In this document: positions 9,726-18,449 of the stretch, piece by piece
How positions within the stretch are numbered: position 1 is the first letter of the stretch
How the letters are laid out: each line of letters begins with the position of its first letter
Program-made: the position numbers and the translations under genes
Notes under the pieces: model-generated
What the model saw: only the letters and a program-made list of their open reading frames with translations
The model's database searches: none
Told to the model about the DNA's origin: nothing
Assembly: GCA_013036995.1 (NCBI GenBank)
Contig: JAAOXG010000038.1
Location: 21,812 to 85,811, forward strand
DNA length: 64,000 bases
Direction: 5' to 3'
DNA from: Lacrimispora defluvii
GTDB lineage: Bacteria; Bacillota; Clostridia; Lachnospirales; Lachnospiraceae

Positions 9726-9754
9726 ACATTAACACAGGCTCTTAAGAATGTCAA
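9726..9754 (-). promoter_or_regulatory. Promoter of the glycine riboswitch-symporter transcript
   Basis: TTGACA (9749-9754), 17 nt spacer, TAATGT (9726-9731) on the minus strand, placing the start just before the first aptamer. Between this promoter and the sulfite reductase stop (9755-9885) I see no gene and no clear terminator. Confidence 0.72.
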
Positions 9755-9885
9755 GTCTATGCTTAACTTTCTTTCCTCTATATACTTCACTTTCTTATTT
9801 TGCGGAGGCTATCTGTTCACCTCTGACAGCTATTCTGACAAACTGGCGGGAGCTGTTAAAATCAGAATGCATGGAAACCGGAGGC

Positions 9886-10836
9886 TCAGCAGGTTGCCCC
9901 GCCGGCCAGATGCAGCTTTGCATCCAGTATTTCCTGCTTTCTGCTTAAAATATCATCGGTAAGAAGCTGTGCTTCAACGTTTTCAAATCCAATCCGCTCA
10001 ATGGTATCTGCAAACCGTTCCCCTGTCTGCCCCTGCTCCCGGAACAGAAGAATGGTCTTTTCAACGACTGACAGTACTTCCTCTTCGCTCTTAAAAATCC
10101 TGCCAAGAGCTTTTCCATGGGTGATTTTTTTCCCCCATCTGCCGCCAATGTACACAAGAAATCCAGGGGTACCCTCTTCAATAACATCAAATTGGCATTT
10201 TCCTATACACCGTCCGCAGTTGTTGCAGATTTCCTTATCAATTTCTATCAGGCCATCGGAAAGCTTTGCTGCTTTCATGGGACATGCCGTTTCTACCTGA
10301 CATTTCCTGCAGCCGTTACACATATCTTCGTCAACACAGGGAATCATCTGGCCTACAATGCCCAGGTCATTTAAATTAGGCTTTACGCAGTTATTGGGGC
10401 AGCCGCCTGTGGCGATTTTAAATTTGTGTGGCAGTTTAACCGTATGATAGCCCTTATAGAACCGCTCATGAATCTTTTCTGATAGATCAAAGGTATCGTA
10501 CAGCCCATACTGGCAGGTGGTTCCCTTACAGGATACAACCGGCCGCACCAGCGAACCAGTTCCTCCGGTCTCCAGTCCCGCTTCTGCGAGGCAGTTTTGA
10601 AATGCCTCAATGTCATTATAATGTATCCCTCTAACCTCCACTGTTAAGCGGGCCGTAAATTCCACATCTCCGTTTCCGAACCTTCTTGCTGCCTCCGCAA
10701 TGGCAGCGGTCTGGTCTGCTGTAATCTTACCGTTTACCGTAATTACCCGCCCGTTAAATAAATCTGTTCCCTTATTATTTAAAAATCCCAGCGCCTTAAC
10801 CCTCTTGATCTCATCTGGCTTTAATGTGCATGTCAT
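9886..10836 (-). CDS. AsrC-like small sulfite reductase (siroheme and 4Fe-4S protein)
   Basis: A 316-residue protein: N-terminal nitrite/sulfite reductase ferredoxin-like half-domain (about 1-85), then siroheme/4Fe-4S ligands in SCKGTTCQYG and TGGCPNNCVKP (C-x3-C), an inserted ferredoxin domain with CNGCRKCQVETACP and CNNCGRCIGKC, and a C-terminal helical part. This order matches single-subunit anaerobic sulfite reductases (AsrC/small Dsr-like group). The first cysteine pair is spaced C-x4-C, not the C-x5-C of canonical sulfite reductases. It follows the CoA-disulfide reductase-rhodanese gene by 24 nt. Likely role: cytoplasmic six-electron reduction of sulfite or a related sulfur compound, with electrons from ferredoxin or the partner flavoprotein. 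The physiological substrate is uncertain. Confidence 0.85.
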   Translation of the reverse strand: MTCTLKPDEIKRVKALGFLNNKGTDLFNGRVITVNGKITADQTAAIAEAARRFGNGDVEFTARLTVEVRGIHYNDIEAFQNCLAEAGLETGGTGSLVRPVVSCKGTTCQYGLYDTFDLSEKIHERFYKGYHTVKLPHKFKIATGGCPNNCVKPNLNDLGIVGQMIPCVDEDMCNGCRKCQVETACPMKAAKLSDGLIEIDKEICNNCGRCIGKCQFDVIEEGTPGFLVYIGGRWGKKITHGKALGRIFKSEEEVLSVVEKTILLFREQGQTGERFADTIERIGFENVEAQLLTDDILSRKQEILDAKLHLAGGATC

Positions 10837-10860
10837 GATTTTACCACTCCTGTTTTTATA

Positions 10861-12486
10861 TTATAAATCTTCTATCTCTGTAAAAGTAATTCCGCCTTCC
10901 AGCACCTTTGTATGTTTATATCCGTAGTAATCCAGCCGGTTCTGAAGCAGATAGGCCCGCTTTCCCCTGTTACATACCAGTAGAATAGGATCCTCTTTAT
11001 CAAGCCCTTCCACCGGTCCGTCTACCTCCGTTAATTCCACATGCATGGCACCTGGCACGGAAGGAGCCTGACCTGCGTCCACCAGCTTATAACCTTCTGC
11101 CATTCCATCTGCATATTCCGCAGGAGTCATGGATTTTAAATTGCCATTTAATTTATTAAGTAAAATATTCAAAGTATGTACAAATGGATGGATTGCGGTA
11201 GAAAATGGAGGTGCATAAGCAAGATCCATATCAGTAAGATCATTTAAATCTGCCTTACACATAATGGCAGTCACTGCCATATCCACAATTTTATCAACGG
11301 CACCGCTGCCAACGGCCTGAACTCCAAGAAGGCGAAGGGTTTTCTTATCCGCAATCATTTTAATAATAAAATAAGATGCCCCCGGCATATAATGTGCTTT
11401 GTCATCCACCACCGCGATCACGCTGGCTGCATCAAATCCTTCCTCTATAGCCTGGGTCTCTGTCAGTCCAGTTCTTCCGGCATTCAGCCCTGGAAGCTTA
11501 CACACTGCAGTTCCCAGAACGCCGCGGTAGGAACGCTCCTCTCCAGCAATATTCTGTGCAATGAGCCTTCCGCTGATATTGGCCGTTGATCCCATGGGTG
11601 ACCATGCTGGTTTTCCTGTGATGGCATTTTTCACCATGGCACAGTCTCCTGCTCCATATATATCCTTATCATTGGTTCTTCCCTGGGAATCAGTAATGAT
11701 TGTTCCCTTGAACATCTCAATTCCGGTGCCCTCTAAGAATTCTGTATTCGGTTTGATCCCTGTGCAGAAGACAACCATATCTGCTTTATAAGCGCGTTTA
11801 TCCGTTACTACCTTCTCCACTTTTCCATCGCCTTCAATAGCGGTTACCTTCACCCCTGTTACAACAGGAATTCCGGCATCGGCAATCTTTCGTTCCAGAT
11901 AGTCAGAAACCTCAGGATCAAAACCAGGAAGAATGTGAGGCGCCATATCCACCACAAATGGCTTAATTCCTTCCGCAGCCAGATTCTCAGCAAGTTCAAG
12001 ACCGATATAGCCTGCACCCACCACAACTGCCTTTTTTATTCCGCCATTTACTGCAAGCTTTCTGATCTCTATAGCATCTTCAGGCGTTCTCATGGTAAAT
12101 ACATTCTTTCGTTCTCTTCCCTCAACAGGCGGAATGACCGGGCTTGCTCCTGTTGCAATTACAAGTTTATCATAATGGTATAACTTTTCTTCTCCAGACC
12201 CCAGATCAACTGCTGTCACAGTTTTGCCTTTACGGTCTACCTTTGTTGCCTCTGTGCGGATTAATACCTTTGCTCCTGTGAGTTTCTCAAATTTCTGAGG
12301 AGTGTTGACGATCAGCTGCTCCTTTTCAGAAATTACATTTCCTACGAAATACGGAAGTCCACAACCTGCATAAGAAATATTTTCTCCTTTATTCAGAATG
12401 ATCACTTCGTTTTCTCTGTCTTCCCGCATAAGCTTTGCAGCTGCTTTTGTTCCTGCAGCCACACCACCAAGTACAATCACCTTCAT
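10861..12486 (-). CDS. CoA-disulfide reductase-like flavoprotein with C-terminal rhodanese domain (CoADR-RHD)
   Basis: 541 residues from ATG 12486 (GGAG 8-9 nt upstream). The N-terminal FAD motif VLGGVAAGTKAAA and SYAGCGLPYF, with redox Cys42, identify the single-cysteine pyridine nucleotide-disulfide oxidoreductase family (CoADR/NADH oxidase/Npsr). An NAD-binding motif VVVGAGYIGLELAEN follows. Residues from about 450 on form a rhodanese domain with active loop CNRGKRA (C-x2-G-x-R). CoADR-RHD proteins reduce CoA persulfides, CoA disulfide or polysulfide with NAD(P)H. Being co-directional and close to the sulfite reductase, it probably works in the same persulfide/sulfite pathway. Confidence 0.9.
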   Translation of the reverse strand: MKVIVLGGVAAGTKAAAKLMREDRENEVIILNKGENISYAGCGLPYFVGNVISEKEQLIVNTPQKFEKLTGAKVLIRTEATKVDRKGKTVTAVDLGSGEEKLYHYDKLVIATGASPVIPPVEGRERKNVFTMRTPEDAIEIRKLAVNGGIKKAVVVGAGYIGLELAENLAAEGIKPFVVDMAPHILPGFDPEVSDYLERKIADAGIPVVTGVKVTAIEGDGKVEKVVTDKRAYKADMVVFCTGIKPNTEFLEGTGIEMFKGTIITDSQGRTNDKDIYGAGDCAMVKNAITGKPAWSPMGSTANISGRLIAQNIAGEERSYRGVLGTAVCKLPGLNAGRTGLTETQAIEEGFDAASVIAVVDDKAHYMPGASYFIIKMIADKKTLRLLGVQAVGSGAVDKIVDMAVTAIMCKADLNDLTDMDLAYAPPFSTAIHPFVHTLNILLNKLNGNLKSMTPAEYADGMAEGYKLVDAGQAPSVPGAMHVELTEVDGPVEGLDKEDPILLVCNRGKRAYLLQNRLDYYGYKHTKVLEGGITFTEIEDL

Positions 12487-12535
12487 TGTTTTCTCCTTCT
12501 GATTGATATCAAAACTTTGATTACTTTTTATCAAT

Positions 12536-12600
12536 ATCATAGCACTTGTTTTTTACACCGTAAAATAGTATTATCTAAAGCATGATATTGGTTTTATCTA
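12536..12600 (-). promoter_or_regulatory. Promoter of the sulfur operon with repeat sites in the divergent region
   Basis: On the minus strand TTTACG (12559-12564), 17 nt spacer, TATGAT (12536-12541). Upstream of the -35, two direct copies of TTATCTA (12571-12577 and 12594-12600, 23 bp apart, about two helical turns) fit activation by the divergent LysR protein. Spacing of the repeats is seen; binding is inferred. Confidence 0.5.
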
Positions 12601-12624
12601 TACCAGATGAAGGGAGATAGTAAG

Positions 12625-13503
12625 ATGGCAACCTTAAAGCAGTTAAAGACCTATATAGCAGTGGCGGAGACATTAAAGATGAGTGAGGCAGCCAAACGGC
12701 TCTATCTGTCCCAGCCTACCGTAAGTCAGATTATTGCAGATTTGGAAAAAGAATATGAAACCACATTTTTTAAACGATATCCCAAGCGGCTGGAACTGAC
12801 CCCCATGGGAAAGCTTTTCTGGGACAGGGCCCTGAATGTTTTAAACAGCTATGAGACATTAAACCAATCCATGAAAAACTCTGCCGTACTCCGCCCGCTG
12901 CGGATTGGAGTTACCTTAACCATCGGAGATACCATGATCAGCGATATGATACAGAGACTGCAAAAGAGCCATCCGGACATCTCTTGCTCTGTATATATAG
13001 AAAATACAAAGATACTGGAACACCGCCTGATTCACAATGAGCTGGATATCGCACTAGTGGAAGGCGTGATATTAAATGAGAAAATTCATACAGAACCAAT
13101 TATGGAAGACGAGCTGCAGCTGATTTACAGCATAGACCACCCTTTTTCCGGAAGGGATGTGATCAGAGCCGAGGATTTATACAACTGTGAATTTATACTG
13201 CGGGAAATTGGGAGCGGAACACGTTCTATCTTTGAAAACCTCATGCAGACCCGGCATATTCCTTATAGCGTGAAATGGGAATCCTACAGCGGATCTGCCA
13301 TACTGGACGGTGTTGCCCGTAACCTTGGCATCGGAGTCATCTCCACCCGCTATGTAAAGGGATCTTCCCGGTCTGAAGTGATCCATGCCCGACCCATAAA
13401 GGACATGCCCATGAACCGCTACTTTTATCTGTGCTATAATGAATGCCATGCCTTTAACTCCCAGATGGCTGATTTCAAGGACGCCGCAATGTCCATGAAA
13501 TAG
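12625..13503 (+). CDS. LysR-family transcriptional regulator
   Basis: 292 residues from ATG 12625, chosen because GGGAG lies 8 nt upstream; the ATG at 12607 has no RBS. N-terminal winged helix (2-60) with the LysR pattern SEAAKRLYLSQPTVSQIIADLEKEY, then a PBP-like effector domain (about 90-290) with VEGVI and GIGVISTRYV segments, resembling the CysL/CbbR group. It is divergent from the CoADR-RHD/sulfite reductase operon, the classical position for its target. A short stem-loop (AAAGCA...TGCTTT) after its stop may be its terminator. Confidence 0.93.
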   Translation: MATLKQLKTYIAVAETLKMSEAAKRLYLSQPTVSQIIADLEKEYETTFFKRYPKRLELTPMGKLFWDRALNVLNSYETLNQSMKNSAVLRPLRIGVTLTIGDTMISDMIQRLQKSHPDISCSVYIENTKILEHRLIHNELDIALVEGVILNEKIHTEPIMEDELQLIYSIDHPFSGRDVIRAEDLYNCEFILREIGSGTRSIFENLMQTRHIPYSVKWESYSGSAILDGVARNLGIGVISTRYVKGSSRSEVIHARPIKDMPMNRYFYLCYNECHAFNSQMADFKDAAMSMK

Positions 13504-13533
13504 AAAGCATGTGGGAGTTTCCTGCTTTTCAGC

Positions 13534-14382
13534 CTATGGGAATTCTATTTTCATTCCATCATAGGCAAATTCAATACCCTCATACTGTCTTTGCAGCCTA
13601 TGGTAATCGTCATAGGACTTTCCCCAGTCTTCTTCTAAATGGGTAATGATTACCTTTCCTATCTGATAATTCTTTTTTAATGCAACAATCTCATCCATAA
13701 CAAATAATTCTTCCCGCAGAATATTTGTTTCACCAAGTACAAACCCATCCTTTAACTGATCTCCCACAATGGTATTGCCAATAATTAAGACATCGACTTT
13801 ATAAAATAGCAGGTGATCCGGGAATGGCTTTACATCGCAGGGCGCATAAATCACTTTCCGGTCTTGATCCTTTATCACAAAAACGGTTACAATCCCACTT
13901 TCATCAACCGGGACAAATTCGATCTGAATTCCGTTTTGTTCCAGATGGTTCATATTTTTGACTTTTGCCAGCCCCATCTTTTCATAATATTCCAGCATGG
14001 AACCATATTTACTGCACTGACTCCTCAGCTCCTTTATAATCTCAGGCATCGCCCCTACGTTCAAAGGCCGGCTGCAGGTTATCCCCACAGACCGGGCAAG
14101 CCAGTCCATCTTTAACTGCTCAATCACCCTGATTCCCATGGTATGATCCGGATCTGCGTGGCTGAACAAGATGGTATCAATTGCTTTTACATCAGCATGG
14201 TTTAGTGCTGCATTAATGTCTTCCGGAGTATCAATTAATAAGTTTAAATCTTCTAAATACAGACTGCATCCACATCTTGCGTATGGAACTCCTTTTATTC
14301 TGGCCTCCTTGCAGATTCTACATTGGCATAATGGTCTTGGTATGCTGACGCAGCCACCAGATCCGATTATTTTGATCTTCAT
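13534..14382 (-). CDS. Metallo-beta-lactamase-fold hydrolase, PhnP/PqqB-like
   Basis: A 282-residue MBL-fold protein with the metal motif HADPDH (residues about 95-100) and further likely ligands HLEEDW near the end. The N-terminus GSGGCVSIPRPLCQCRICKEA has the cysteine cluster (CxCxxC) found in PhnP-like phosphodiesterases. Substrate unknown; PhnP itself acts on cyclic ribose phosphodiesters, but no phn genes are nearby. ATG at 14382 is preceded by AGGAGG with a 6 nt gap. It converges on the LysR gene and stands alone. Family certain, function unassigned. Confidence 0.85.
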   Translation of the reverse strand: MKIKIIGSGGCVSIPRPLCQCRICKEARIKGVPYARCGCSLYLEDLNLLIDTPEDINAALNHADVKAIDTILFSHADPDHTMGIRVIEQLKMDWLARSVGITCSRPLNVGAMPEIIKELRSQCSKYGSMLEYYEKMGLAKVKNMNHLEQNGIQIEFVPVDESGIVTVFVIKDQDRKVIYAPCDVKPFPDHLLFYKVDVLIIGNTIVGDQLKDGFVLGETNILREELFVMDEIVALKKNYQIGKVIITHLEEDWGKSYDDYHRLQRQYEGIEFAYDGMKIEFP

Positions 14383-14552
14383 GTTGTCACCTCCTGGTAT
14401 TGAAAAATTTTCTCTTCTCGTGTGACGTTGTTACAGACATAATGCTTTAAATTGTTTATAATCTGGAACATAAATAACCCACCTATGGAAAGAAGGTTAA
14501 ACAATGAATGCACAAACCCTACTGGCCTGATTTTCTTATATTAAAATCATTG

Positions 14553-14637
14553 GGACTTAAGAGTAATTCTTTTAAAAGAAACTTTCCCCCGCATTAGAAG
14601 ATGCGAGTTTCATCTATAAGAGTCTGCACTTAAGTCC
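14553..14637. repeat. Unassigned structured inverted-repeat element
   Basis: An outer 9 bp inverted repeat GGACTTAAG (14553-14561)/CTTAAGTCC (14629-14637) encloses a 14 bp palindrome TTCTTTTAAAAGAA (14567-14580) and a nested stem: GAAACT/AGTTTC stacked directly on CGCAT/ATGCG with a six-base bulge and a TAGAAG loop (14578-14611). It lies 9 bp past the stop of the membrane XRE gene and upstream of the MBL gene. No U-tract follows on either strand, so a simple terminator is unlikely. It could be a small structured RNA, an attenuator of the MBL gene, or a MITE-like remnant. Confidence 0.5.
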
Positions 14638-14645
14638 TTCTGATA

Positions 14646-15629
14646 TCAATCTTTTCTCAATGCCCCGGCAATTCCCATAACAGCCCCATACAAAACCGCT
14701 GCACATGGCCAGATAATCCAGGTCTTTCCCCAGCCTTCGGTTAAAAAACTGATCCCCAGATAAACAGCAGTCACGATACACCAGTAAATAGCTGGAACAC
14801 GTTCTTTTTTTCTCTTTTCCACTTTTTTATCTTCTGAATAATCTCCCTCCTGCAGAAGAATATGAAAGCAGGATTTCTTCTCGCCAGCCGCAATGATCAG
14901 AAAAACACCTGCGGATACTATAACAAATAATAGTAGCAGACAAATTGTCTGTATATATTCAGAAGCAGCTATAGTAGATGCGATCAGCAACGGACATACG
15001 GAGATGATGCATAAAAACACACCGGTAACCGTATAGAGACGGTTAATCCCATCATATTGTGCCATTTTTTTACGTACTACTGCTTCTACTCCATATTCCA
15101 GCTGAAATATTTCTTTTTCAAGATGCTCATATGCTTCCATCTTCAACCCGTTTAATATGAAAAATACCGTACAAAGTCCCACAATCAGAAGCAGAACAAC
15201 AACACCCACACCCCCTGCCATCCCTTCGCTGATTACATTTTCTTTAAACTGTGACAGTGCCCCAAGATAAATAAGAACAACCGGAGACAAGATACAGGCT
15301 GAAACAGCCCCGGCTATCTTCTTTGATGCTTTGATCTTATTCTCCATAAATTCACTTGCAACTTCTATGGTGATTCGTCTTTTCCCATTTTCACCATGAG
15401 AAGCTTCCGGGGATGCTGCCGGTAAGTCTTCTAACTCCTCCTTCAGCAGATAATCCGTAGATACTCCAAACAGCTGACTGAGTTTTAAGATTCGTTCCAG
15501 ATCTGGAATGGAAGCCCCTGACTCCCACTTTGAGACTGACTGTCTGGATACATCCATCTGAAAAGCCAGTTCCTCCTGAGACCACCCATTTTTCTTTCTG
15601 AGTTCCATAATTTTTTCTGCTAATATCAC
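14646..15629 (-). CDS. Membrane-anchored XRE-family regulator
   Basis: 327 residues from a GTG at 15629, chosen because GAGGA lies about 8 nt upstream and the protein then begins at the usual [20 protein letters not shown]. An N-terminal helix-turn-helix (about 1-60, [20 protein letters not shown]) is followed by a linker and five or six hydrophobic segments (about 95-325). HTH-plus-membrane proteins of this kind are common in Lachnospiraceae; their signals are mostly unknown. It is a single gene with the structured element directly downstream. Confidence 0.88.
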   Translation of the reverse strand: MILAEKIMELRKKNGWSQEELAFQMDVSRQSVSKWESGASIPDLERILKLSQLFGVSTDYLLKEELEDLPAASPEASHGENGKRRITIEVASEFMENKIKASKKIAGAVSACILSPVVLIYLGALSQFKENVISEGMAGGVGVVVLLLIVGLCTVFFILNGLKMEAYEHLEKEIFQLEYGVEAVVRKKMAQYDGINRLYTVTGVFLCIISVCPLLIASTIAASEYIQTICLLLLFVIVSAGVFLIIAAGEKKSCFHILLQEGDYSEDKKVEKRKKERVPAIYWCIVTAVYLGISFLTEGWGKTWIIWPCAAVLYGAVMGIAGALRKD

Positions 15630-15926
15630 AATGATCCATCCTCTCATCATTCATATTGGTCATACAGCCCATCCTTTGCTTTCTATTGTGTTATAGTCTG
15701 AAAGAAAGCGAATAATGCTCGTTGACTGCCTCTATTATAAGATTTTCACCGGTTGTCAACTACCAAGTGCACTGTATGATCTGACAACCAGCAGTTGCAA
15801 TTTGCAAAAACAGAGGTAAAACGGATGGCTAAGACTCAGATTATCAGAAAACGGGAACATAATATGGTAAAGGGTGCCTCTGTAAGAATTGGCTATAATC
15901 AACAATTATTCATCATATAGGCTATA

Positions 15927-16673
15927 TTATCCACCAATAACAAAAGTCATTTCTGTCTCAGTGGATAACTCCTCTATGTACCGGTACCCCAATGCATTAA
16001 ATTTCTTTAACTGTCTGACCTCTGTCACATTGTTCTCTGCCATAAACCGAACCATTTCTCCCCTGGCCATCTTGGCGAGAGTCCCCTTCTGCTTTATCTT
16101 ACCCTGATCCAGTTCTCCAAATATACAGGTGACAAATGTATCAGCAGACGACAAATATGGCTTCACTGCCTGAGAGTACTCCTTAGAGGCGAGATTTATT
16201 ACGGTATGATCTTCCCCTGCCAGTTCTTTATAAATTCTGTTGTCCCAGAAACCGTATAAATCCCTGCTGCCTGCAACAGCCATACGTGCCTGCATCTCAA
16301 GGCGATACGGCACTACTCCGTCAAAGGGAGATAAAATTCCATAAAACCCCGAGAGAATCCGCAGATGGTCTCTAAGATAATCAAGTGCCTGCCTGGTCAT
16401 AATCAGAGGCGCCATATGCTGGTATTGAAGCCCCTCATAAGCCAATACTGCAGGAGTTATGTTTTTTTCCAGGTCCATTTCAGCAAACCGACTGTAGTTT
16501 AATTTCGCAAGCTTATCGTTGCAGCCCCATAACCTCTTCGCCTCATCATAAGACAGCTTTTTAATTTCTTCCCACAGTATTCTGGTCTGATCTAATAAGA
16601 CAGGCAACCCTGCCGTTGAAATGGAATCGGTATCCACATTCATCTTTTTCGCTGGTGAGATTATGATCTTCAT
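15927..16673 (-). CDS. yaaA: Peroxide stress protein YaaA (DUF328 family)
   Basis: A 248-residue protein starting MKIIISPAKKM, the hallmark of the YaaA family, with the internal YEGLQYQHM and EYSQAVKP segments. In E. coli YaaA limits iron-dependent DNA damage under peroxide stress; it binds DNA and contains no known catalytic motif. Its ATG overlaps the bcp stop by one base (TAATG), so the two are translationally coupled, and both deal with peroxide. Length is that of the family. Confidence 0.93.
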   Translation of the reverse strand: MKIIISPAKKMNVDTDSISTAGLPVLLDQTRILWEEIKKLSYDEAKRLWGCNDKLAKLNYSRFAEMDLEKNITPAVLAYEGLQYQHMAPLIMTRQALDYLRDHLRILSGFYGILSPFDGVVPYRLEMQARMAVAGSRDLYGFWDNRIYKELAGEDHTVINLASKEYSQAVKPYLSSADTFVTCIFGELDQGKIKQKGTLAKMARGEMVRFMAENNVTEVRQLKKFNALGYRYIEELSTETEMTFVIGG

Positions 16674-17125
16674 TAGATTTCCTTTAACATCTGCGCCGGA
16701 TTTTCAGCCGCCTTTACTTTTCCCAATGCCTTTTTTATTACTCCCTGTTCATCAATCAGATATGTGGTCCGAACCACGCCCATGGTCTTTTTTCCATACA
16801 TATTCTTTTCCTGCCACACATCATAAGCCTGAATCGCAGTCAGCTCCGGATCAGAAAGCAGAGTAAACGGCAATCCATTCTTCTCTTCAAATTTCTTATG
16901 AGAAGCAACGCTGTCCCTGCTGATGCCGATCACGACAGCATCCTTTTCAAGAAACTGGGGATAAAGCTGCGCAAAACCGCAGGCCTGGCTGGTACAGCCC
17001 GGTGTCTGGTCTTTTGGATAAAAATAAAGAACCACTTTCTTTCCCCTGTATTCATCTAATGTATGGATTACTCCATTCTGGTCCGGTAATTCAAATGACG
17101 GTGCTTTTATTCCTGTTTCTAACAT
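16673..17125 (-). CDS. bcp: Thioredoxin-dependent thiol peroxidase Bcp (peroxiredoxin Q)
   Basis: 150 residues from ATG 17125, preceded by AGGGG; a longer upstream start lacks an RBS. The peroxidatic Cys44 lies in YPKDQTPGCTSQACGF with a possible resolving Cys49. The enzyme reduces peroxides with electrons from thioredoxin. Operon with yaaA through a one-base stop/start overlap. Confidence 0.95.
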   Translation of the reverse strand: MLETGIKAPSFELPDQNGVIHTLDEYRGKKVVLYFYPKDQTPGCTSQACGFAQLYPQFLEKDAVVIGISRDSVASHKKFEEKNGLPFTLLSDPELTAIQAYDVWQEKNMYGKKTMGVVRTTYLIDEQGVIKKALGKVKAAENPAQMLKEI

Positions 17126-17228
17126 CTTTATTCCCCTTTCCGTCTGTCTGCTCTTCTTATTTCCAACAGTATGACATTCCATTTTATGTATTTATATTAT
17201 CATGAACCGGGAATTTTTAAAACCATTT

Positions 17229-18131
17229 CTACTTATTCTGGTTTCTGGCCGGCAACTTTATTTCTGAAATAAATAGTCCTGCCAGTGTAAGCAGAATTCC
17301 AATCACGGCGGTTCCAGTAATTGTCTCGTGAAGGATCAGTACTGATGTGATAACAGTAATAACCGGAACCATATAAATATAAACACTGGTTTTTACAGCT
17401 CCCAGTATTTTCAGAGCATAATTCCAGGTTACGAAGCAAATGGCCGATGCTCCAAATCCAAGAAATATGATGTTAAATAAATTCACCGGTTTTATAATCT
17501 GACCAATGTCCGGCTCAAACTTAAATATAAATAATACAGGCATCATAAACAGTAAGCCGTAAAAGAAAATTCTTCGTGTCACTGAAATGGTGTGGTATTG
17601 ATACCCGCTGATTTTCTTAGTAAGAACGGAATATATGGCCCATACCACAGCCGCCAGGACCGCCAGTATATCTCCCATTGGATTTAATTTCAATTGGCTG
17701 CTTCCGTTAAAGCTGATGAGAAATATTCCACCCACTGCCACTGCAAACCCGATAAAAAACTGGGCTCTCATTTTTTCCCCAGCCAAAAGCAAATGGGCGA
17801 AAATCGCAGTAAAAAACGGTGCAATGGAGATGATAACGCCAACATTTGAAGCAAATGTATAAGTCAAAGCTATATTTTCCAGCAGAAAATAAAGTGTAAT
17901 TCCACATAATCCTGCTCCTGCAAAATACAGCTCCTGTTTTCTTTCTTTCAATTTCAGGCGGTGGGGATATAGTGCAAGTAAAGCGAAATAGCCAATTACA
18001 AATCTTATAAATAATATTTCTATTGGAGTAAATGCCTTTAATAGTATTTTAGTCGAAATGAATGTAGTACCCCAGATAAATATTGTAAATAATGAAAACA
18101 AATGTCCCTGAATCTCTTTCTTTCTGTCCAT
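17229..18131 (-). CDS. EamA/DMT-family membrane transporter
   Basis: A 300-residue protein with ten predicted membrane helices in two EamA repeats (about 10-140 and 155-290). The motif FIWGTTFISTKILLKAFTP at the N-terminus is typical of the family. Such carriers export or import metabolites and amino acids; the substrate cannot be told here. ATG at 18131, preceded by a weak purine stretch. It is monocistronic. Confidence 0.9.
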   Translation of the reverse strand: MDRKKEIQGHLFSLFTIFIWGTTFISTKILLKAFTPIEILFIRFVIGYFALLALYPHRLKLKERKQELYFAGAGLCGITLYFLLENIALTYTFASNVGVIISIAPFFTAIFAHLLLAGEKMRAQFFIGFAVAVGGIFLISFNGSSQLKLNPMGDILAVLAAVVWAIYSVLTKKISGYQYHTISVTRRIFFYGLLFMMPVLFIFKFEPDIGQIIKPVNLFNIIFLGFGASAICFVTWNYALKILGAVKTSVYIYMVPVITVITSVLILHETITGTAVIGILLTLAGLFISEIKLPARNQNK

Positions 18132-18449
18132 GAAAACCCTTTCTCTTTATCAGTCAGTATCAAGTATCCTTAAATATGGTTTTAATCACTGAATCCGGTC
18201 TGAATTGCTGCCTCCACAGGCATGTCCCCTCCTTTCTCTCCTGTCTAATGCATAGTATAACATAGATGGCATCAACTTTCCTGTATGATATTGCCTTTCA
18301 CTGTATAAAAATACACCTCTTACCGCCGATAACCCACCACTTGCCTGAAACATATTTACATAGCTGTTATTTTCAGATAAAATTAGCACATATTAAAACA
18401 GGCGCCGGCAGCTGACCAGAAAGAACAGGAGGATGGATATCACTTTATT
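18132..18449. other. Intergenic region between the EamA and LytTR genes
   Basis: 318 bp without a convincing gene. It holds the divergent promoter regions of both flanking genes. GGAGG at 18430 lies 17 nt before the LytTR start and instead abuts an ATG that opens a six-codon frame ending on the LytTR ATG; this may be a coupling leader or chance. A 67-codon frame on the minus strand (18186-18389) has no RBS and is not called. Confidence 0.5.

Noticed and set aside
14553..14637. A c-di-GMP, THF or purine riboswitch, or a self-cleaving ribozyme, in the structured element
   Set aside because: The conserved cores of these classes, as I know them, are not present.
18186..18389. A 67-codon minus-strand frame between the EamA and LytTR genes
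   Set aside because: No RBS, no recognisable family, and it lies in the expected promoter region.
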